A stretch of DNA of 64,000 nucleotides from Flavitalea plasmicola (GCF_030546645.1 NZ_JAUOTO010000006.1:620001-684000), one strand, 5' to 3'; shown: positions 17,517 through 26,736, counted from the first letter of the stretch. The notes: generated from the letters alone by a model not told the origin. Translations and numbers: made by a program.

Positions 17517-17837
17517 TTACATCTCTTCATCCGGGTTTGGTTGATCTTCTTTCACAGACTGCAATTTTTTTACTTCTGCCACAAACTCTTTCGCAGGCTT
17601 GAAAGCAGGAATGAAGTGCTCAGGAATATGAACTGCCACATTCTTCTTTATATTGCGTCCGATTTTCGCAGCTCTCTTCTTCGTGATGAAACTGCCAAAT
17701 CCCCGGATATAAATGTTTTCTCCCTGGGAAAGGGTCTCTTTTACTTCTTTGAACATGGTTTCCAACGTCACAAGGACGTCAACCTTAGGTATACCTGTTT
17801 TTTCCGATATCTGGTTAACTAGGTCTGCCTTTCTCAT
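17517..17837 (-). CDS. HU/IHF-family DNA-binding protein
   Basis: 106 aa. Typical HU start (MRKADLVNQISEKTGIPKVDV), the signature region YIRGFGSFITKKRAAKIGRNIKK, and the DNA-bending arm ending IPAFKPAKEFVAEVK. The tail (QSVKEDQPNPDEEM) is an acidic extension beyond the usual 90 residues. HU-type dimers bend and compact DNA in the nucleoid. First gene of a minus-strand unit with the TPR gene; the 170-base AT-rich gap to mutY should hold divergent promoters. Confidence 0.93.
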   Translation of the reverse strand: MRKADLVNQISEKTGIPKVDVLVTLETMFKEVKETLSQGENIYIRGFGSFITKKRAAKIGRNIKKNVAVHIPEHFIPAFKPAKEFVAEVKKLQSVKEDQPNPDEEM

Positions 17838-18006
17838 GGGGATTAAGTTTTATAAGTTTCTGATTTTAAATATATAACAAAATTTTTAATTCACAACATC
17901 TTGTATAAAATCCTTTTTCAGCATCAAAATAATAGATTTGGTTTATTTGTGCAAGGATTCTCTAAAATATTGATTGTGAATTTTAAGGGAGGCTAATTTA
18001 CGTATA

Positions 18007-19092
18007 ATGACGGTAAAAAAAGGCGATTTTACAAATTTGCTGCTAAAATGGCATAAAAAAGAAAATTTCAGGGCTATGCCCTGGAAAGGTGAGAAAAACC
18101 CCTATAGGATCTGGCTCAGCGAGGTCATCCTGCAGCAAACTCGTGTAGAACAGGGCTGGGCCTACTATGAAAAGTTTATCACAACGTTCCCTACCATCGA
18201 AGACCTGGCCCGTGCCCCAGACCAGAAAGTATTCAAATGCTGGGAAGGATTGGGATATTACAGCCGGTGCCGCAACCTCATAGCCACAGCCCGCAAGATA
18301 GCAGATGACTATGGCGGCAAATTCCCCGCCGATTATGAGACTATTCTGGCGTTGAAGGGCATTGGCCCCTATACAGCCGCAGCCATTGCCTCTTTTGCCT
18401 TTAACCTTCCCCATGCCGTGGTGGATGGCAATGTATTGCGCGTATTGTCGCGCTATACAGGCGATGCTACTCCCATCGATTCCACCGCCGGGAAAAAAAA
18501 ATATACGGCCCTGGCCGGTCAACTGCTGGATAAAGAGCAGCCAGGCACCTATAACCAGGCCATTATGGACTTTGGCGCCATGATCTGTCGACCCCAAAAC
18601 CCTCTCTGCACTACCTGTATCCAACGGGACCGTTGCCAGGCTTACGGCAGCGAAAGGGTAGGTGAGCTCCCCATAAAAGAAAAAGTCCTTCACAAAAAAC
18701 GCCGCTGGTTCTATTATTTTATGGTGGAAACACCCGATGGACAGGTATATATCCGGCGCCGGGAAAAAGGCGATATCTGGGCCGATCTCTTCGAACTGGT
18801 AGGTTGGGAGTCAAAAGAACCCGTGTACCCCGAAGACATCCTTAAAGGCGATCTGGCGGCAAGGGTCTTTGGAACACAATCACTCACAGTCAGGTATATA
18901 TCAAAAGTATATCGTCAGGAACTTACGCACCAGTCCATCCAGGGACAGTTCTTTACCATCCACCTTAAAAAACCGCTTACTTCCCTTAAAGACTACCTGC
19001 TGGTGGATAAGAAGAAACTAAGCGATTACCCCTTTCCCAAATTTATCAACGCCTGGCTGCTCGATCCCACCCCGGCGCAAAGCTTGTTCTAA
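18007..19092 (+). CDS. mutY: A/G-specific adenine DNA glycosylase
   Basis: 361 aa. HhH-GPD fold: N-terminal block MPWKGEKNPYRIWLSEVILQQTRVEQG, helix-hairpin-helix LKGIGPYTAAAIASFAF, and the catalytic-Asp region VVDGNVLRVLSRY. A [4Fe-4S] ligand set C-x6-C-x2-C-x5-C is visible in CRPQNPLCTTCIQRDRC. The C-terminal NUDIX-like domain (from about residue 225) recognises 8-oxoguanine. The enzyme removes adenine mispaired with 8-oxoG or G in base excision repair. Upstream of ssb, gldE and gldD, an order conserved in many Bacteroidota. Confidence 0.95.
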   Translation: MTVKKGDFTNLLLKWHKKENFRAMPWKGEKNPYRIWLSEVILQQTRVEQGWAYYEKFITTFPTIEDLARAPDQKVFKCWEGLGYYSRCRNLIATARKIADDYGGKFPADYETILALKGIGPYTAAAIASFAFNLPHAVVDGNVLRVLSRYTGDATPIDSTAGKKKYTALAGQLLDKEQPGTYNQAIMDFGAMICRPQNPLCTTCIQRDRCQAYGSERVGELPIKEKVLHKKRRWFYYFMVETPDGQVYIRRREKGDIWADLFELVGWESKEPVYPEDILKGDLAARVFGTQSLTVRYISKVYRQELTHQSIQGQFFTIHLKKPLTSLKDYLLVDKKKLSDYPFPKFINAWLLDPTPAQSLF

Positions 19093-19138
19093 TAAATTTA
19101 TCTTTTTGCCTGAAAAAATTTAATTTTAATGAACGAGT

Positions 19139-19236
19139 GACCGTACGGCACGGTCTGACGAACCAAAGGTTCGTTGTCTGAAGGACGGATATTAGATTTT
19201 TCCGGAAAACGGATGAAATTTACCGACATCCGTTTT
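19139..19236. other. Three successive hairpins between mutY and ssb
   Basis: Stems: GACCG/CGGTC (19139-19155), ACGAACC/GGTTCGT with an AAA loop (19158-19174), and a perfect 10-bp stem AAAACGGATG/CATCCGTTTT (19206-19236). The last could terminate mutY. The first two resemble the short hairpins at 38616-38654. Confidence 0.6.
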
Positions 19237-19295
19237 ACGGACATCAAAGCAGGAATTGGTACTTAAAGACGATTGTAAACTTCAAACTTCTTCGT

Positions 19296-19724
19296 ATGCG
19301 TGGTGTAAATAGGGTGATGTTAATTGGAAATCTCGGAAAAGACCCGGATGTACAGGTGTTGGAGGGTAATATTGCCGTCGCAAAATTCTCATTGGCTACC
19401 ACAGAGACCTTTAAAGACAGGGCAGGTAAACTCATCTCGCAAACGGAATGGCATACTGTCGTCCTTTGGCGGGGCCTGGCCGAACTGGCTCAAAAATATC
19501 TTCACAAAGGCAGCCTGGTCTATATCGAAGGCAGATTGCGTACGCGCAGCTGGGAAGATAAGGAAGGGAATAAAAAATTCGCCACTGAAGTGGTAGGGGA
19601 CAACCTGATCATGCTGGACAAACGCTCCGACGGACCTTCTCATCCCCATATTCATCACGAGGGCCTGGAAGGCAATTCGGATTCTCCAACCCTGGGAGAG
19701 CCCTCCGAAGACCTGCCGTTTTAA
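19296..19724 (+). CDS. ssb: Single-stranded DNA-binding protein
   Basis: 142 aa. OB-fold N-terminus (MRGVNRVMLIGNLGKDPDV, about residues 1-110; KLISQTEWHTVVLWRGLAELAQKYLHKGSLVYIEG), a short linker, and the acidic tip EDLPF that recruits repair and replication partners. Binds ssDNA as a tetramer during replication and repair. The linker is shorter than in many SSBs, giving a compact protein. A second ssb copy may exist elsewhere. It precedes gldE by 19 bases. Confidence 0.95.
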   Translation: MRGVNRVMLIGNLGKDPDVQVLEGNIAVAKFSLATTETFKDRAGKLISQTEWHTVVLWRGLAELAQKYLHKGSLVYIEGRLRTRSWEDKEGNKKFATEVVGDNLIMLDKRSDGPSHPHIHHEGLEGNSDSPTLGEPSEDLPF

Positions 19725-19743
19725 CTCCTTGGGTAAGTAGTCA

Positions 19744-21069
19744 TTGTTAACGAAATTGTTTATTTTGGATCACCCTTTAACGAAAGTGTTACTGAACGAA
19801 GTCCTGTCTCCTGTGTTCCTGGTCATCAACCCACAGGCTACGACTATACTGGCAATCGTTATCCTTTTCCTCCTGATCATCTCGTTTGTCCTGGCAGGCT
19901 CGGAAGTAGCCTTTTTTTCACTGACCTATAAGGATATCAATATCCTTAAGACCAAACAGGACGCCTCCTGGAAGAGGATTGTCACCCTGCTGGAAGAACC
20001 GAAAGATCTCCTCGCTTCACTGCTCATCGCCAATAGCATCATCAACATCGCTATCATCATTCTGGCCAATTTCCTTATTGATGAAATGGTTCTTCTAAAA
20101 CAAAGCTTCTGGCTATTTGAATTCCTTATAAAGGTCATCCTGGTCGCTTTTGTCGTCATCCTTTTCGGAGAGGTCATGCCAAAGGTCTGGGCCACCCAGA
20201 ATAACCTGCAGTTCGCCTATTATACATCCGGCGTCGTAGAGCTCATTCACCTTCTTTTCCGGAGGGTCAGCGGGTGGGCCGTTCACAGGAGCGAAGGACT
20301 GGAAAGATTCTTTGGCCGCAAAAAGACAGCATTCAATCTTGAAAAACTGGCTTCTGAAGAAGAAAAAAGCATTCTGCAGGGCTTCATCGAATTTGGCAGC
20401 ATCACGGTTAAGCAGATCATGCGCACCCGCCTGGAGGTCCACGGCATCGACTTCCAGCTGAATTTCGCCGGGCTGAAACAAAGAGTGGAAGAGCTGCATT
20501 ATTCGCGTTTGCCCGTATACCGCAAAAGCCTGGATGATCTGGCCGGCATGATCCATACGAAAGACCTGATCACCCACCTGAATGAACCCGACGACTTCGA
20601 CTGGCATAAGCTTATCCGCCCTCCCTTTTTTGTCCATGAACACAAATTGATAGAAGATCTCCTGCATGAATTTCAGCAGAAAAGGATCCATTTCGCCATC
20701 GTCGTGGATGAGTTTGGCGGCACCAGCGGCATCGTCACACTGGAAGATATTATGGAAGAGGTCATCGGTGACATCCGGGATGAGTTCGATGAAGAGGAGA
20801 GTGGCAACAGGCGGCTGGACGATGGCAGCTATATATTCGAAGGTCGCACCATGCTGAATGACGTTTGCAAGGCCATGCTCCTGCCCGTGGATACCTTTGA
20901 CGAGGTAAAAGGTGATAGCGATTCGCTCGCCGGCCTCATACTGGAGATATCAGGCAAGATCCCTAAGGTGAACGACATGATACCCTGTGGAGACTTTGAG
21001 TTCACTATTCTCGACGCAGACAGCAGCAGGATAAAAAAAGTAAAGGTCACCGTAAAAATGAATGCTTAA
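19744..21069 (+). CDS. gldE: Gliding-motility-associated protein GldE (CNNM/CorC-type membrane protein)
   Basis: 441 aa. N-terminal DUF21/CNNM membrane domain (residues about 25-180, several helices such as ILAIVILFLLIISFVLAGSEVAFFSL), a CBS-pair region (about 205-335, with RLPVYRKSLDDLAGMIHTKDLI and HFAIVVDEFGGTSGIVTLEDIMEEVIGDI), and a C-terminal CorC/HlyC-type domain. In gliding Bacteroidota this protein sits in the inner membrane and is linked to GldD and the type IX secretion/gliding apparatus. No ATG is available: TTG at 19744 is used here, but TTG at 19765 (giving MDHPLTKV) is equally plausible. Overlaps gldD by 8 bases, supporting coupling. Confidence 0.9.
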   Translation: MLTKLFILDHPLTKVLLNEVLSPVFLVINPQATTILAIVILFLLIISFVLAGSEVAFFSLTYKDINILKTKQDASWKRIVTLLEEPKDLLASLLIANSIINIAIIILANFLIDEMVLLKQSFWLFEFLIKVILVAFVVILFGEVMPKVWATQNNLQFAYYTSGVVELIHLLFRRVSGWAVHRSEGLERFFGRKKTAFNLEKLASEEEKSILQGFIEFGSITVKQIMRTRLEVHGIDFQLNFAGLKQRVEELHYSRLPVYRKSLDDLAGMIHTKDLITHLNEPDDFDWHKLIRPPFFVHEHKLIEDLLHEFQQKRIHFAIVVDEFGGTSGIVTLEDIMEEVIGDIRDEFDEEESGNRRLDDGSYIFEGRTMLNDVCKAMLLPVDTFDEVKGDSDSLAGLILEISGKIPKVNDMIPCGDFEFTILDADSSRIKKVKVTVKMNA

Positions 21070-21676
21070 ATTGAATACGACAAGGTTTTTCACCGTCCTG
21101 GGAATATGTTGCGTAATATCCGCCCTCCTTTTTTCCTGTAACAGCGATTTTACCCTCAAAAGAAGGGGTTACTTCAAAATAGACCTCCCACCGCATCAAT
21201 ACCGCACATTCGACCAGCCGGGCTACCCATACAGCTTTGAATATCCTGTCTATGCCAATGTGGTGAGAGACAGCTCCTTTTTTGAGGCAAAGCCGGAAAA
21301 TCCCTGGTGGATTAACATCGATTTCCCCCGCTTCAATGCAAAAATTTACGTCAGCTACAAGGACATTGGCCACAATACCTTCGATAAGCTGCGGGACGAT
21401 GCTTTCAAAATGACCTTTAAGCACACATCCAGAGCCTCTTCCATTGATCAGACCCCTATCCGGACGGCAAATGGCGTGGGCGGCGTCTTCTTCAACGTAG
21501 GAGGCAATGCGGCTACAGCCCATCAGTTCTTCGTCACCGACACCACCAGGCATTTTCTCCGGGGAGCCTTGTATTTCGATACGACCCCCAACGAAGACTC
21601 CCTAAAACCCGTCAATGAATTCCTGCAGGAAGATATGAACCATCTGATCAATACCTTTCGGTGGAAAAATCAATAA
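21062..21676 (+). CDS. gldD: Gliding-motility lipoprotein GldD
   Basis: 204 aa. N-terminal signal with lipobox ALLFSC, then the GldD-type sequence RRGYFKIDLPPHQYRTFDQPGYPYSFEYPVYA and PWWINIDFPRFNAKIYVSYKDI. GldD is needed for gliding and type IX protein export in Flavobacterium; its exact biochemical role is not settled. It overlaps gldE and ends the mutY-ssb-gldE-gldD run. A palindromic repeat lies right after the stop. Confidence 0.92.
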   Translation: MLKLNTTRFFTVLGICCVISALLFSCNSDFTLKRRGYFKIDLPPHQYRTFDQPGYPYSFEYPVYANVVRDSSFFEAKPENPWWINIDFPRFNAKIYVSYKDIGHNTFDKLRDDAFKMTFKHTSRASSIDQTPIRTANGVGGVFFNVGGNAATAHQFFVTDTTRHFLRGALYFDTTPNEDSLKPVNEFLQEDMNHLINTFRWKNQ

Positions 21677-21756
21677 GCTGCAAGCTATTAGCCACAAGCT
21701 GCAAGCCAGGACTTTATAAGACTTTCTTGTAGCTTGCAGCTTGTGGCTTGTAGCTG
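21675..21756. repeat. Palindromic intergenic repeat (REP-like), copy 1
   Basis: A 17-base perfect inverted repeat (AGCCACAAGCTGCAAGC at 21690-21706; complement at 21732-21748) flanked by further CAAGCT/AGCTTG words. Related copies lie at 25063-25148 and 57700-57786. It would form a long hairpin between gldD and the next gene. Confidence 0.75.
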
Positions 21757-21775
21757 AATAATCACTAATGTGACC

Positions 21776-21783
21776 TATATTTG
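21776..21783 (+). promoter_or_regulatory. -7 box TATATTTG, near-leaderless promoter
   Basis: Exact TAnnTTTG match ending 5 bases before the ATG at 21789. Transcription would start at or next to the initiation codon. Confidence 0.6.
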
Positions 21784-21788
21784 TAAGC

Positions 21789-22364
21789 ATGATAGCAATC
21801 GACAACGTCCTGGTAAGCGATCTCCTGGTGGAAGAGCAGTTCGTATGCGACCTTCTGAAATGTAAAGGAGGATGCTGTGAGGATGGCGACGCAGGAGCCC
21901 CGCTGGAGAAAGATGAAATGGACAGGATCAACGAGGTCTATGAGACCGTAAAGCCCTACCTCACTCCTGCAGGGATAAAAGAGATCGAAGGCCGCGGCCG
22001 CTACAACTACGACCGGGAATTCGGCTGGGTCACCCCCACCATCGAAGGAAAAATGTGTGCATATGGTTTCAGGGATAGCAAGGGCATTATAAAATGCGGT
22101 ATTGAACAGGCTTACTACGATGGAAAGATCAGCTGGAAAAAGCCCATCAGTTGCCATTTATATCCCGTAAAGATCAGTAAGACAAAAACTCACGAAGTAG
22201 TGAACTACGAGCCCCGTGAGACAATGTGCCGGCCGGCTTGCATCAACGGTAAGAAACTGAAAGTGCCTGCATATGTTTTCCTGAAAGAATCCCTGGTGCG
22301 TAAGTTCGGAGCCGGCTTCTATGAAGCCCTGGATAAGGTGGCGAAAAAATACTTTAAACCATGA
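21789..22364 (+). CDS. DUF3109-family cysteine-motif protein
   Basis: 191 aa. The N-terminal Cys cluster CDLLKCKGGCCEDGDAGAP (about residues 20-38) and later Cys residues in MCAYGF, IIKCGIEQAYYDG, PISCHLYPVKI and MCRPACINGKK fit the DUF3109 family, related in Cys spacing to YkgJ-type putative metal-binding proteins. This pattern suggests a bound zinc or iron-sulfur centre; activity is unknown. It has a promoter box just upstream and overlaps the next gene by 4 bases (ATGA), so it is cotranscribed with the LutB-like gene. Confidence 0.85.
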   Translation: MIAIDNVLVSDLLVEEQFVCDLLKCKGGCCEDGDAGAPLEKDEMDRINEVYETVKPYLTPAGIKEIEGRGRYNYDREFGWVTPTIEGKMCAYGFRDSKGIIKCGIEQAYYDGKISWKKPISCHLYPVKISKTKTHEVVNYEPRETMCRPACINGKKLKVPAYVFLKESLVRKFGAGFYEALDKVAKKYFKP

Positions 22365-23734
22365 CTGACACAGCAGCCAGTTTCATCGCCCGCAGCACGG
22401 TGAAGGCCGGAGATATGGACCACCGGCGTAAGATCAACTTCAACATCGGCCGGTATAACGCCGTCGTCCCACAGGGCAAACAGCAGTTTGCGGAGCTGAA
22501 CCTGGCCCGGGAAAGGGCAAAGAACATCAAATGGCGGGCGCTCGAGACCCTGGACAAACACCTCGAGGAATTCGAGGCCATCTTCACCCAGCGTGGCGGA
22601 AAGGTCATCTGGGCTGAAAATGCCGCGTCTGCCCTGAAAGAGATCCTGGCCATTTGTAAGCAGAGGAACTGTCGGACCATCGTGAAAAGCAAAAGCATGG
22701 TCACAGAAGAGCTCAAACTGAATGATTTCCTGGAAGAAAATGGCATCGAGTCCGTAGAGACAGACCTCGGCGAATATATCCAGCAGCTGGATGGCGAACC
22801 GCCTTATCACATCGTCACGCCGGCCATGCATAAGAGTAAGGAAGATGTGGCTAAGCTTTTTTACGAAAAATTGCATACCAAACCCGGACTTACCCCCGAA
22901 CAGCTCACCCTGGTAGCCAGGGAAAAACTACGGGGAAAATATGTACAGGCGGAGATCGGTATTACAGGAGCCAATTTCATTATTTCGGACTCAGGCGCCA
23001 TCGCCGTCACGGAAAATGAAGGCAACGCACGCCTCAGCTGCGCCTTTCCCAAAACACATATCGTCATCGCCGGCATCGAAAAAGTGATCCCCTCCCTTAC
23101 TGACCTGGGACTATTCTGGCCCTTATTGGCCACCTACGGCACAGGCCAGCGGGTCACCGTATACAATACCATCGTCGCCGGCCCCAGACAGCCGGGTGAG
23201 TCGGACGGTCCGGAAGAAATGATCGTTATTCTCCTGGACAATGGCCGGACCAATATCCTTGCCAACGAAAAATCGCGCGAAAGCCTTTACTGTATCCGCT
23301 GCGGTGCCTGCCTCAACGCCTGCCCCATTTACAAGAACATCGGCGGACATAGCTATGGCACCACCTACAGCGGTCCTATTGGCTCTGTTATTACCCCTCA
23401 CCTGAAAGAGATGGGAGAGTGGAAACACCTTAGCTACGCTTCTTCCCTTTGCGGCAATTGCACTGAGGTCTGCGCCGTGAAGATCAACCTGCACGAGCTG
23501 CTCCTGGAGAATAGATATGAAGCCGTTGAGAACGGCTATGCCTCCTGGTCTGAAAAGCTGGCCTGGAAAGCCTGGAAAAAGGCTAGCCTCAGCCGCGGAT
23601 TAATGAATATGGGAAGCCACAGGATGAAGAACTGGGTCGTCAATAAGGCATTCAAAGCCTGGACGGCGCATCGTGACGAACTGGACTTTTCTCCAAAGAC
23701 CTTCAATGAAAGATGGAAGGCCGAAAGAGGGTGA
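22361..23734 (+). CDS. lutB: LutB-like lactate-utilisation iron-sulfur protein
   Basis: 457 aa. An LUD domain (about residues 60-290; NCRTIVKSKSMVTEELKLND, GITGANFIISDSGAIAVTENEGN) is followed by a ferredoxin-like domain with two clusters: CIRCGACLNACPIYKNIGG and CGNCTEVCAVKINL. This is the architecture of LutB/LldF, a subunit of the LutABC complex that oxidises L-lactate to pyruvate in the cytoplasm. The usual partners lutA (CCG-domain) and lutC are not adjacent here, so they must be elsewhere if the complex exists. Family assignment is firm; the substrate is inferred. Confidence 0.88.
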   Translation: MTDTAASFIARSTVKAGDMDHRRKINFNIGRYNAVVPQGKQQFAELNLARERAKNIKWRALETLDKHLEEFEAIFTQRGGKVIWAENAASALKEILAICKQRNCRTIVKSKSMVTEELKLNDFLEENGIESVETDLGEYIQQLDGEPPYHIVTPAMHKSKEDVAKLFYEKLHTKPGLTPEQLTLVAREKLRGKYVQAEIGITGANFIISDSGAIAVTENEGNARLSCAFPKTHIVIAGIEKVIPSLTDLGLFWPLLATYGTGQRVTVYNTIVAGPRQPGESDGPEEMIVILLDNGRTNILANEKSRESLYCIRCGACLNACPIYKNIGGHSYGTTYSGPIGSVITPHLKEMGEWKHLSYASSLCGNCTEVCAVKINLHELLLENRYEAVENGYASWSEKLAWKAWKKASLSRGLMNMGSHRMKNWVVNKAFKAWTAHRDELDFSPKTFNERWKAERG

Positions 23735-23746
23735 TGGTGAACTAGT

Positions 23747-25060
23747 ATGCTTTTATTATATACCCCTCATATCACTCCACGACTGCGCTACATTGTCGAC
23801 TTCATCGGCAGGGAGCTTTTCGACGAACCTATCGCGCTTACTGTGAACATTAAGGAATATGCCGGCTATGCCGGGCCCCGTCTGAATTATTCGGAGGAAG
23901 AGCTGGACGAAGTAGAGTTCTTTTTACGCAATACGCCGCTGCTGCAGGAAACAGGCATTCGCGCAGCGGAGATCGAATGCTTCGAGCTCAACTTTCACAA
24001 GGCTTTTTTCCCTACGGAAGGTGATTTTCCCTTTGATATTTTCGCCGCCTCCTTCTATCTGCTCAGCCGGTACGAAGAATACCTGCCCGGCAGCCCGGAT
24101 GAATATGGGCGTTTTGATCACACGCGTTCGCTGGCCTGGAAAGAAGGCTTTCTGGATATCCCGCTGATAAATATCTGGATCCAGGAATTCAAAAAAGCGC
24201 TTGCGAAAAAATATCCCGCCCTCACCTTCCGCTACGCTTCCTTCAAGTTCATTCCTACGTATGACATCGATGTTGCTTATAGCTACCTGCACAAAGGATG
24301 GAAAAGGAACCTGGGCGGTCTTCTGCTGGCGCTGTCAAAAGGCGAATGGTCGAAGGTCAGGGAAAGGATCGGCGTATTGCAGGGACGGCAGCAAGACCCT
24401 TACGATGCATACGAGTGGCTGGACTCGCTGCACTTGTATTGCCGCCTGCGGGCTTATTATTTCTTCCTGGTGGCTGCCCGGCAAAAAGGACTGGACAGGA
24501 ACATTTCCCCGGATGGCCCGGGCTTGCAGGAACTCGTGCGCTATCATGCAGCAGGCTATCGCGTAGGCATCCATCCTTCCTGGCAGAGTGGCGACAGGGA
24601 GAGCATCCTGAAAGAAGAGATAGAATGGCTGGAATGTATGACTGAAAAAGAGGTCATCCGCAGCCGCCAGCATTATATCAGGTTTGCATTACCGCAAACT
24701 TACCGCCTGCTGATAAAATACGGCATTCAGCAGGATTTCTCCATGGGGTATGGGAGCATCAATGGTTTCCGCGCCTCGGTGGCCTCTTCCTTTTACTGGT
24801 ATGACCTGGAAAAAGAGGAAACGACCTCCCTGCGCCTGTTCCCTTTTTGTTTTATGGACGCCAATTCCTTTTATGAGCAGCATGATACACCGGCCCAGGC
24901 CATGCGCGAGCTGATGCATTACTACCAGCTGATCAGAAAGGTCAACGGACTGATGGTGACCATCTGGCATAATACTTTTCTTGGCAACGACCCGCAATTT
25001 GCAGGCTGGAAGAAAGTCTACGAAGTATTCCTGAAAGAAGAGGTGTTCTGGGACGCCTAA
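23747..25060 (+). CDS. Polysaccharide deacetylase-like (NodB-fold) protein
   Basis: 437 aa with no signal peptide. The middle contains TYDIDVAYSYLHKGWKRN, an Asp-containing motif in the place of the NodB metal site, and later GYRVGIHPSW with a His-Pro-Ser, DFSMGYGSINGFRA and LMVTIWHNTFLG. These fit a diverged carbohydrate esterase family 4-like fold found in Bacteroidota. A role in trimming acetyl groups from cell-surface or extracellular glycans is plausible, but catalytic residues are atypical and the substrate is unknown. It starts 12 bases after the LutB-like gene and may be cotranscribed. A repeat lies between its stop and the convergent purH. Confidence 0.75.
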   Translation: MLLLYTPHITPRLRYIVDFIGRELFDEPIALTVNIKEYAGYAGPRLNYSEEELDEVEFFLRNTPLLQETGIRAAEIECFELNFHKAFFPTEGDFPFDIFAASFYLLSRYEEYLPGSPDEYGRFDHTRSLAWKEGFLDIPLINIWIQEFKKALAKKYPALTFRYASFKFIPTYDIDVAYSYLHKGWKRNLGGLLLALSKGEWSKVRERIGVLQGRQQDPYDAYEWLDSLHLYCRLRAYYFFLVAARQKGLDRNISPDGPGLQELVRYHAAGYRVGIHPSWQSGDRESILKEEIEWLECMTEKEVIRSRQHYIRFALPQTYRLLIKYGIQQDFSMGYGSINGFRASVASSFYWYDLEKEETTSLRLFPFCFMDANSFYEQHDTPAQAMRELMHYYQLIRKVNGLMVTIWHNTFLGNDPQFAGWKKVYEVFLKEEVFWDA

Positions 25061-25062
25061 AC

Positions 25063-25148
25063 AGCCACAAGCCGCAAGGTACTAGCTACAAGTCGGATCA
25101 TTTAAGCAAACCCAGCTTGCAGCTTGAAGCTTGTAACTTGTAGCTAGT
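25063..25148. repeat. Palindromic intergenic repeat, copy 2 (abuts the purH stop)
   Basis: A 13-base perfect inverted repeat (ACTAGCTACAAGT at 25081-25093 and complement at 25136-25148) with inner AGCTTG words as in copy 1. The right arm contains the CTA that is the purH stop codon on the minus strand. Confidence 0.7.
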
Positions 25149-26709
25149 GTTTAAAATGCCTGATCCCCGTCAGGACCATCACCAGCTTGTTCTCCACGCA
25201 ATAGTCGACGGAATCTTTGTCACGGATGGAGCCCCCCGGTTGAATAAAAGCCGTAATCCCCGCTGCATGGGCGATCTGTACGCTGTCATTAAATGGGAAG
25301 AACGCGTCGGATGCCAGCACCGCTCCCTTAAGATCGAAATTAAATTGTGCCGCCTTGGCAATGGATTGCCGTACGGAATCCACCCGGCTGGTCTGTCCGC
25401 AGCCCTTACCTATCAGCTGCCTGTCTTTTACAAGTGCAATGGCATTGGACTTCAAATGCTTACAAACAATATTGGCAAAGGTGAGATCGTCTTTTTCCCC
25501 GCTGGTGGAAGGACGGCCCCCCACTTCTTTCCATTCAAGGTAATTGCCCTCATCCTGCTGTTGTTGTAATACACCGTTCAGCAGCCTCCGGTATTGAGGG
25601 CGGTTGGCCAGCTGGACCTTCTGCCGGAGAACGATGCGGTTCTTCTTCGAACGCAGCACTTCCAGGGCGTCTTTATCATAGGCAGGGGCGATCAACACCT
25701 CGAAAAAGATCTCGTTGATCGCTTCGGCCGTGGCTTTATCCACCGGGGCGCTGCAGGCTAATACCCCCCCGAAAGCACTCTCCGGATCGCCCGCCAGGGC
25801 CGCATCCCAGGCTTGTTTCAGCGAAGGACGGATGGAAATACCGCAAACATTTGTGTGTTTGATGATGGCAAAAACAGCACCCTGGGTACCGTCAAATTCC
25901 TGGATCAGCTGCACGGCAGCATCCACATCCACCAGGTTATTGTAGGATAATTCCTTGCCATTCAGCTGGTCGAAAAGCGCCGACAGGTTGCCAAAAAAAC
26001 GGGCGGATTGATGGGGGTTTTCACCGTATCTTAAACTCTTTGGTGAGGCAACAGATTCCAGGAAATAATCCGGTTCCTGCGCAGGGGCCGAAGAGGCCGC
26101 CCCCTGTGAAGACACCGCAGCGGGGGAAATAAAATATTGGGCGATCACTACATCGTAGTGAGCGCAAACTTCAAACGCCTTGGCGGCCAGCATCCGGCGC
26201 TGTTCCAGCGTAGTGGTCCCTTTTTGATCATCCAGCAGCTGCTCCAGGTAAGCATATTCCTTTTTGGACGCTATAACTACCACATCTTTATGATTCTTGG
26301 CGGCTCCCCGGATCATAGAGGGGCCCCCAACGTCGATCTTCTCGATAATAGCCTCGTCATCACTGGTGGAAGCCACCGTCTCTTCAAAAGGATATAAGTC
26401 TACGATCACGAGGTCGATCTCCGGAATATGATAACGGGCCATCTCTTCCAGGTCGGTGGGTCTGTCCCTTCTTCCCAGGATGCCCCCAAAGACCGAAGGA
26501 TGCAATGTCTTCACCCTTCCTCCAAGAATAGAAGGGTAGGAGGTCAGGCTCTCCACCGGAGTGCAGGGCAGGCCCAACGACTCGATAAACTGCTGTGTGC
26601 CTCCCGTCGAATAGATGATTACACCCTCCTGGTGTAGTTTTTTAACGATACTGTCCAGGCCATTTTTGTAAAAAACGGAGATAAGCGCCGATTTGATCTT
26701 CTTATTCAT
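25144..26709 (-). CDS. purH: Bifunctional AICAR transformylase / IMP cyclohydrolase
   Basis: 521 aa from the ATG at 26709; an upstream TTG at 26739 would add 10 residues and overlaps the promoter box. The N-terminal IMP cyclohydrolase (MGS-like) domain (about residues 1-145) shows KIKSALISVFYKNGL and GGRVKTLHPSVFGGIL; the C-terminal AICAR transformylase domain contains the catalytic KHTNVCG motif and ends in the typical TGIRHFKH. Carries out the last two steps of de novo IMP synthesis. The stop codon lies inside an intergenic repeat. A TACATTTG box is just upstream. Confidence 0.96.
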   Translation of the reverse strand: MNKKIKSALISVFYKNGLDSIVKKLHQEGVIIYSTGGTQQFIESLGLPCTPVESLTSYPSILGGRVKTLHPSVFGGILGRRDRPTDLEEMARYHIPEIDLVIVDLYPFEETVASTSDDEAIIEKIDVGGPSMIRGAAKNHKDVVVIASKKEYAYLEQLLDDQKGTTTLEQRRMLAAKAFEVCAHYDVVIAQYFISPAAVSSQGAASSAPAQEPDYFLESVASPKSLRYGENPHQSARFFGNLSALFDQLNGKELSYNNLVDVDAAVQLIQEFDGTQGAVFAIIKHTNVCGISIRPSLKQAWDAALAGDPESAFGGVLACSAPVDKATAEAINEIFFEVLIAPAYDKDALEVLRSKKNRIVLRQKVQLANRPQYRRLLNGVLQQQQDEGNYLEWKEVGGRPSTSGEKDDLTFANIVCKHLKSNAIALVKDRQLIGKGCGQTSRVDSVRQSIAKAAQFNFDLKGAVLASDAFFPFNDSVQIAHAAGITAFIQPGGSIRDKDSVDYCVENKLVMVLTGIRHFKH

Positions 26710-26736
26710 TGACTGAGTGTTGGGTATAAAGAGGCG

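Noticed and set aside
23281..23540. LutB-like protein as a complete lactate operon
   Set aside because: Neither lutA nor lutC is adjacent, so a local lactate operon cannot be claimed.
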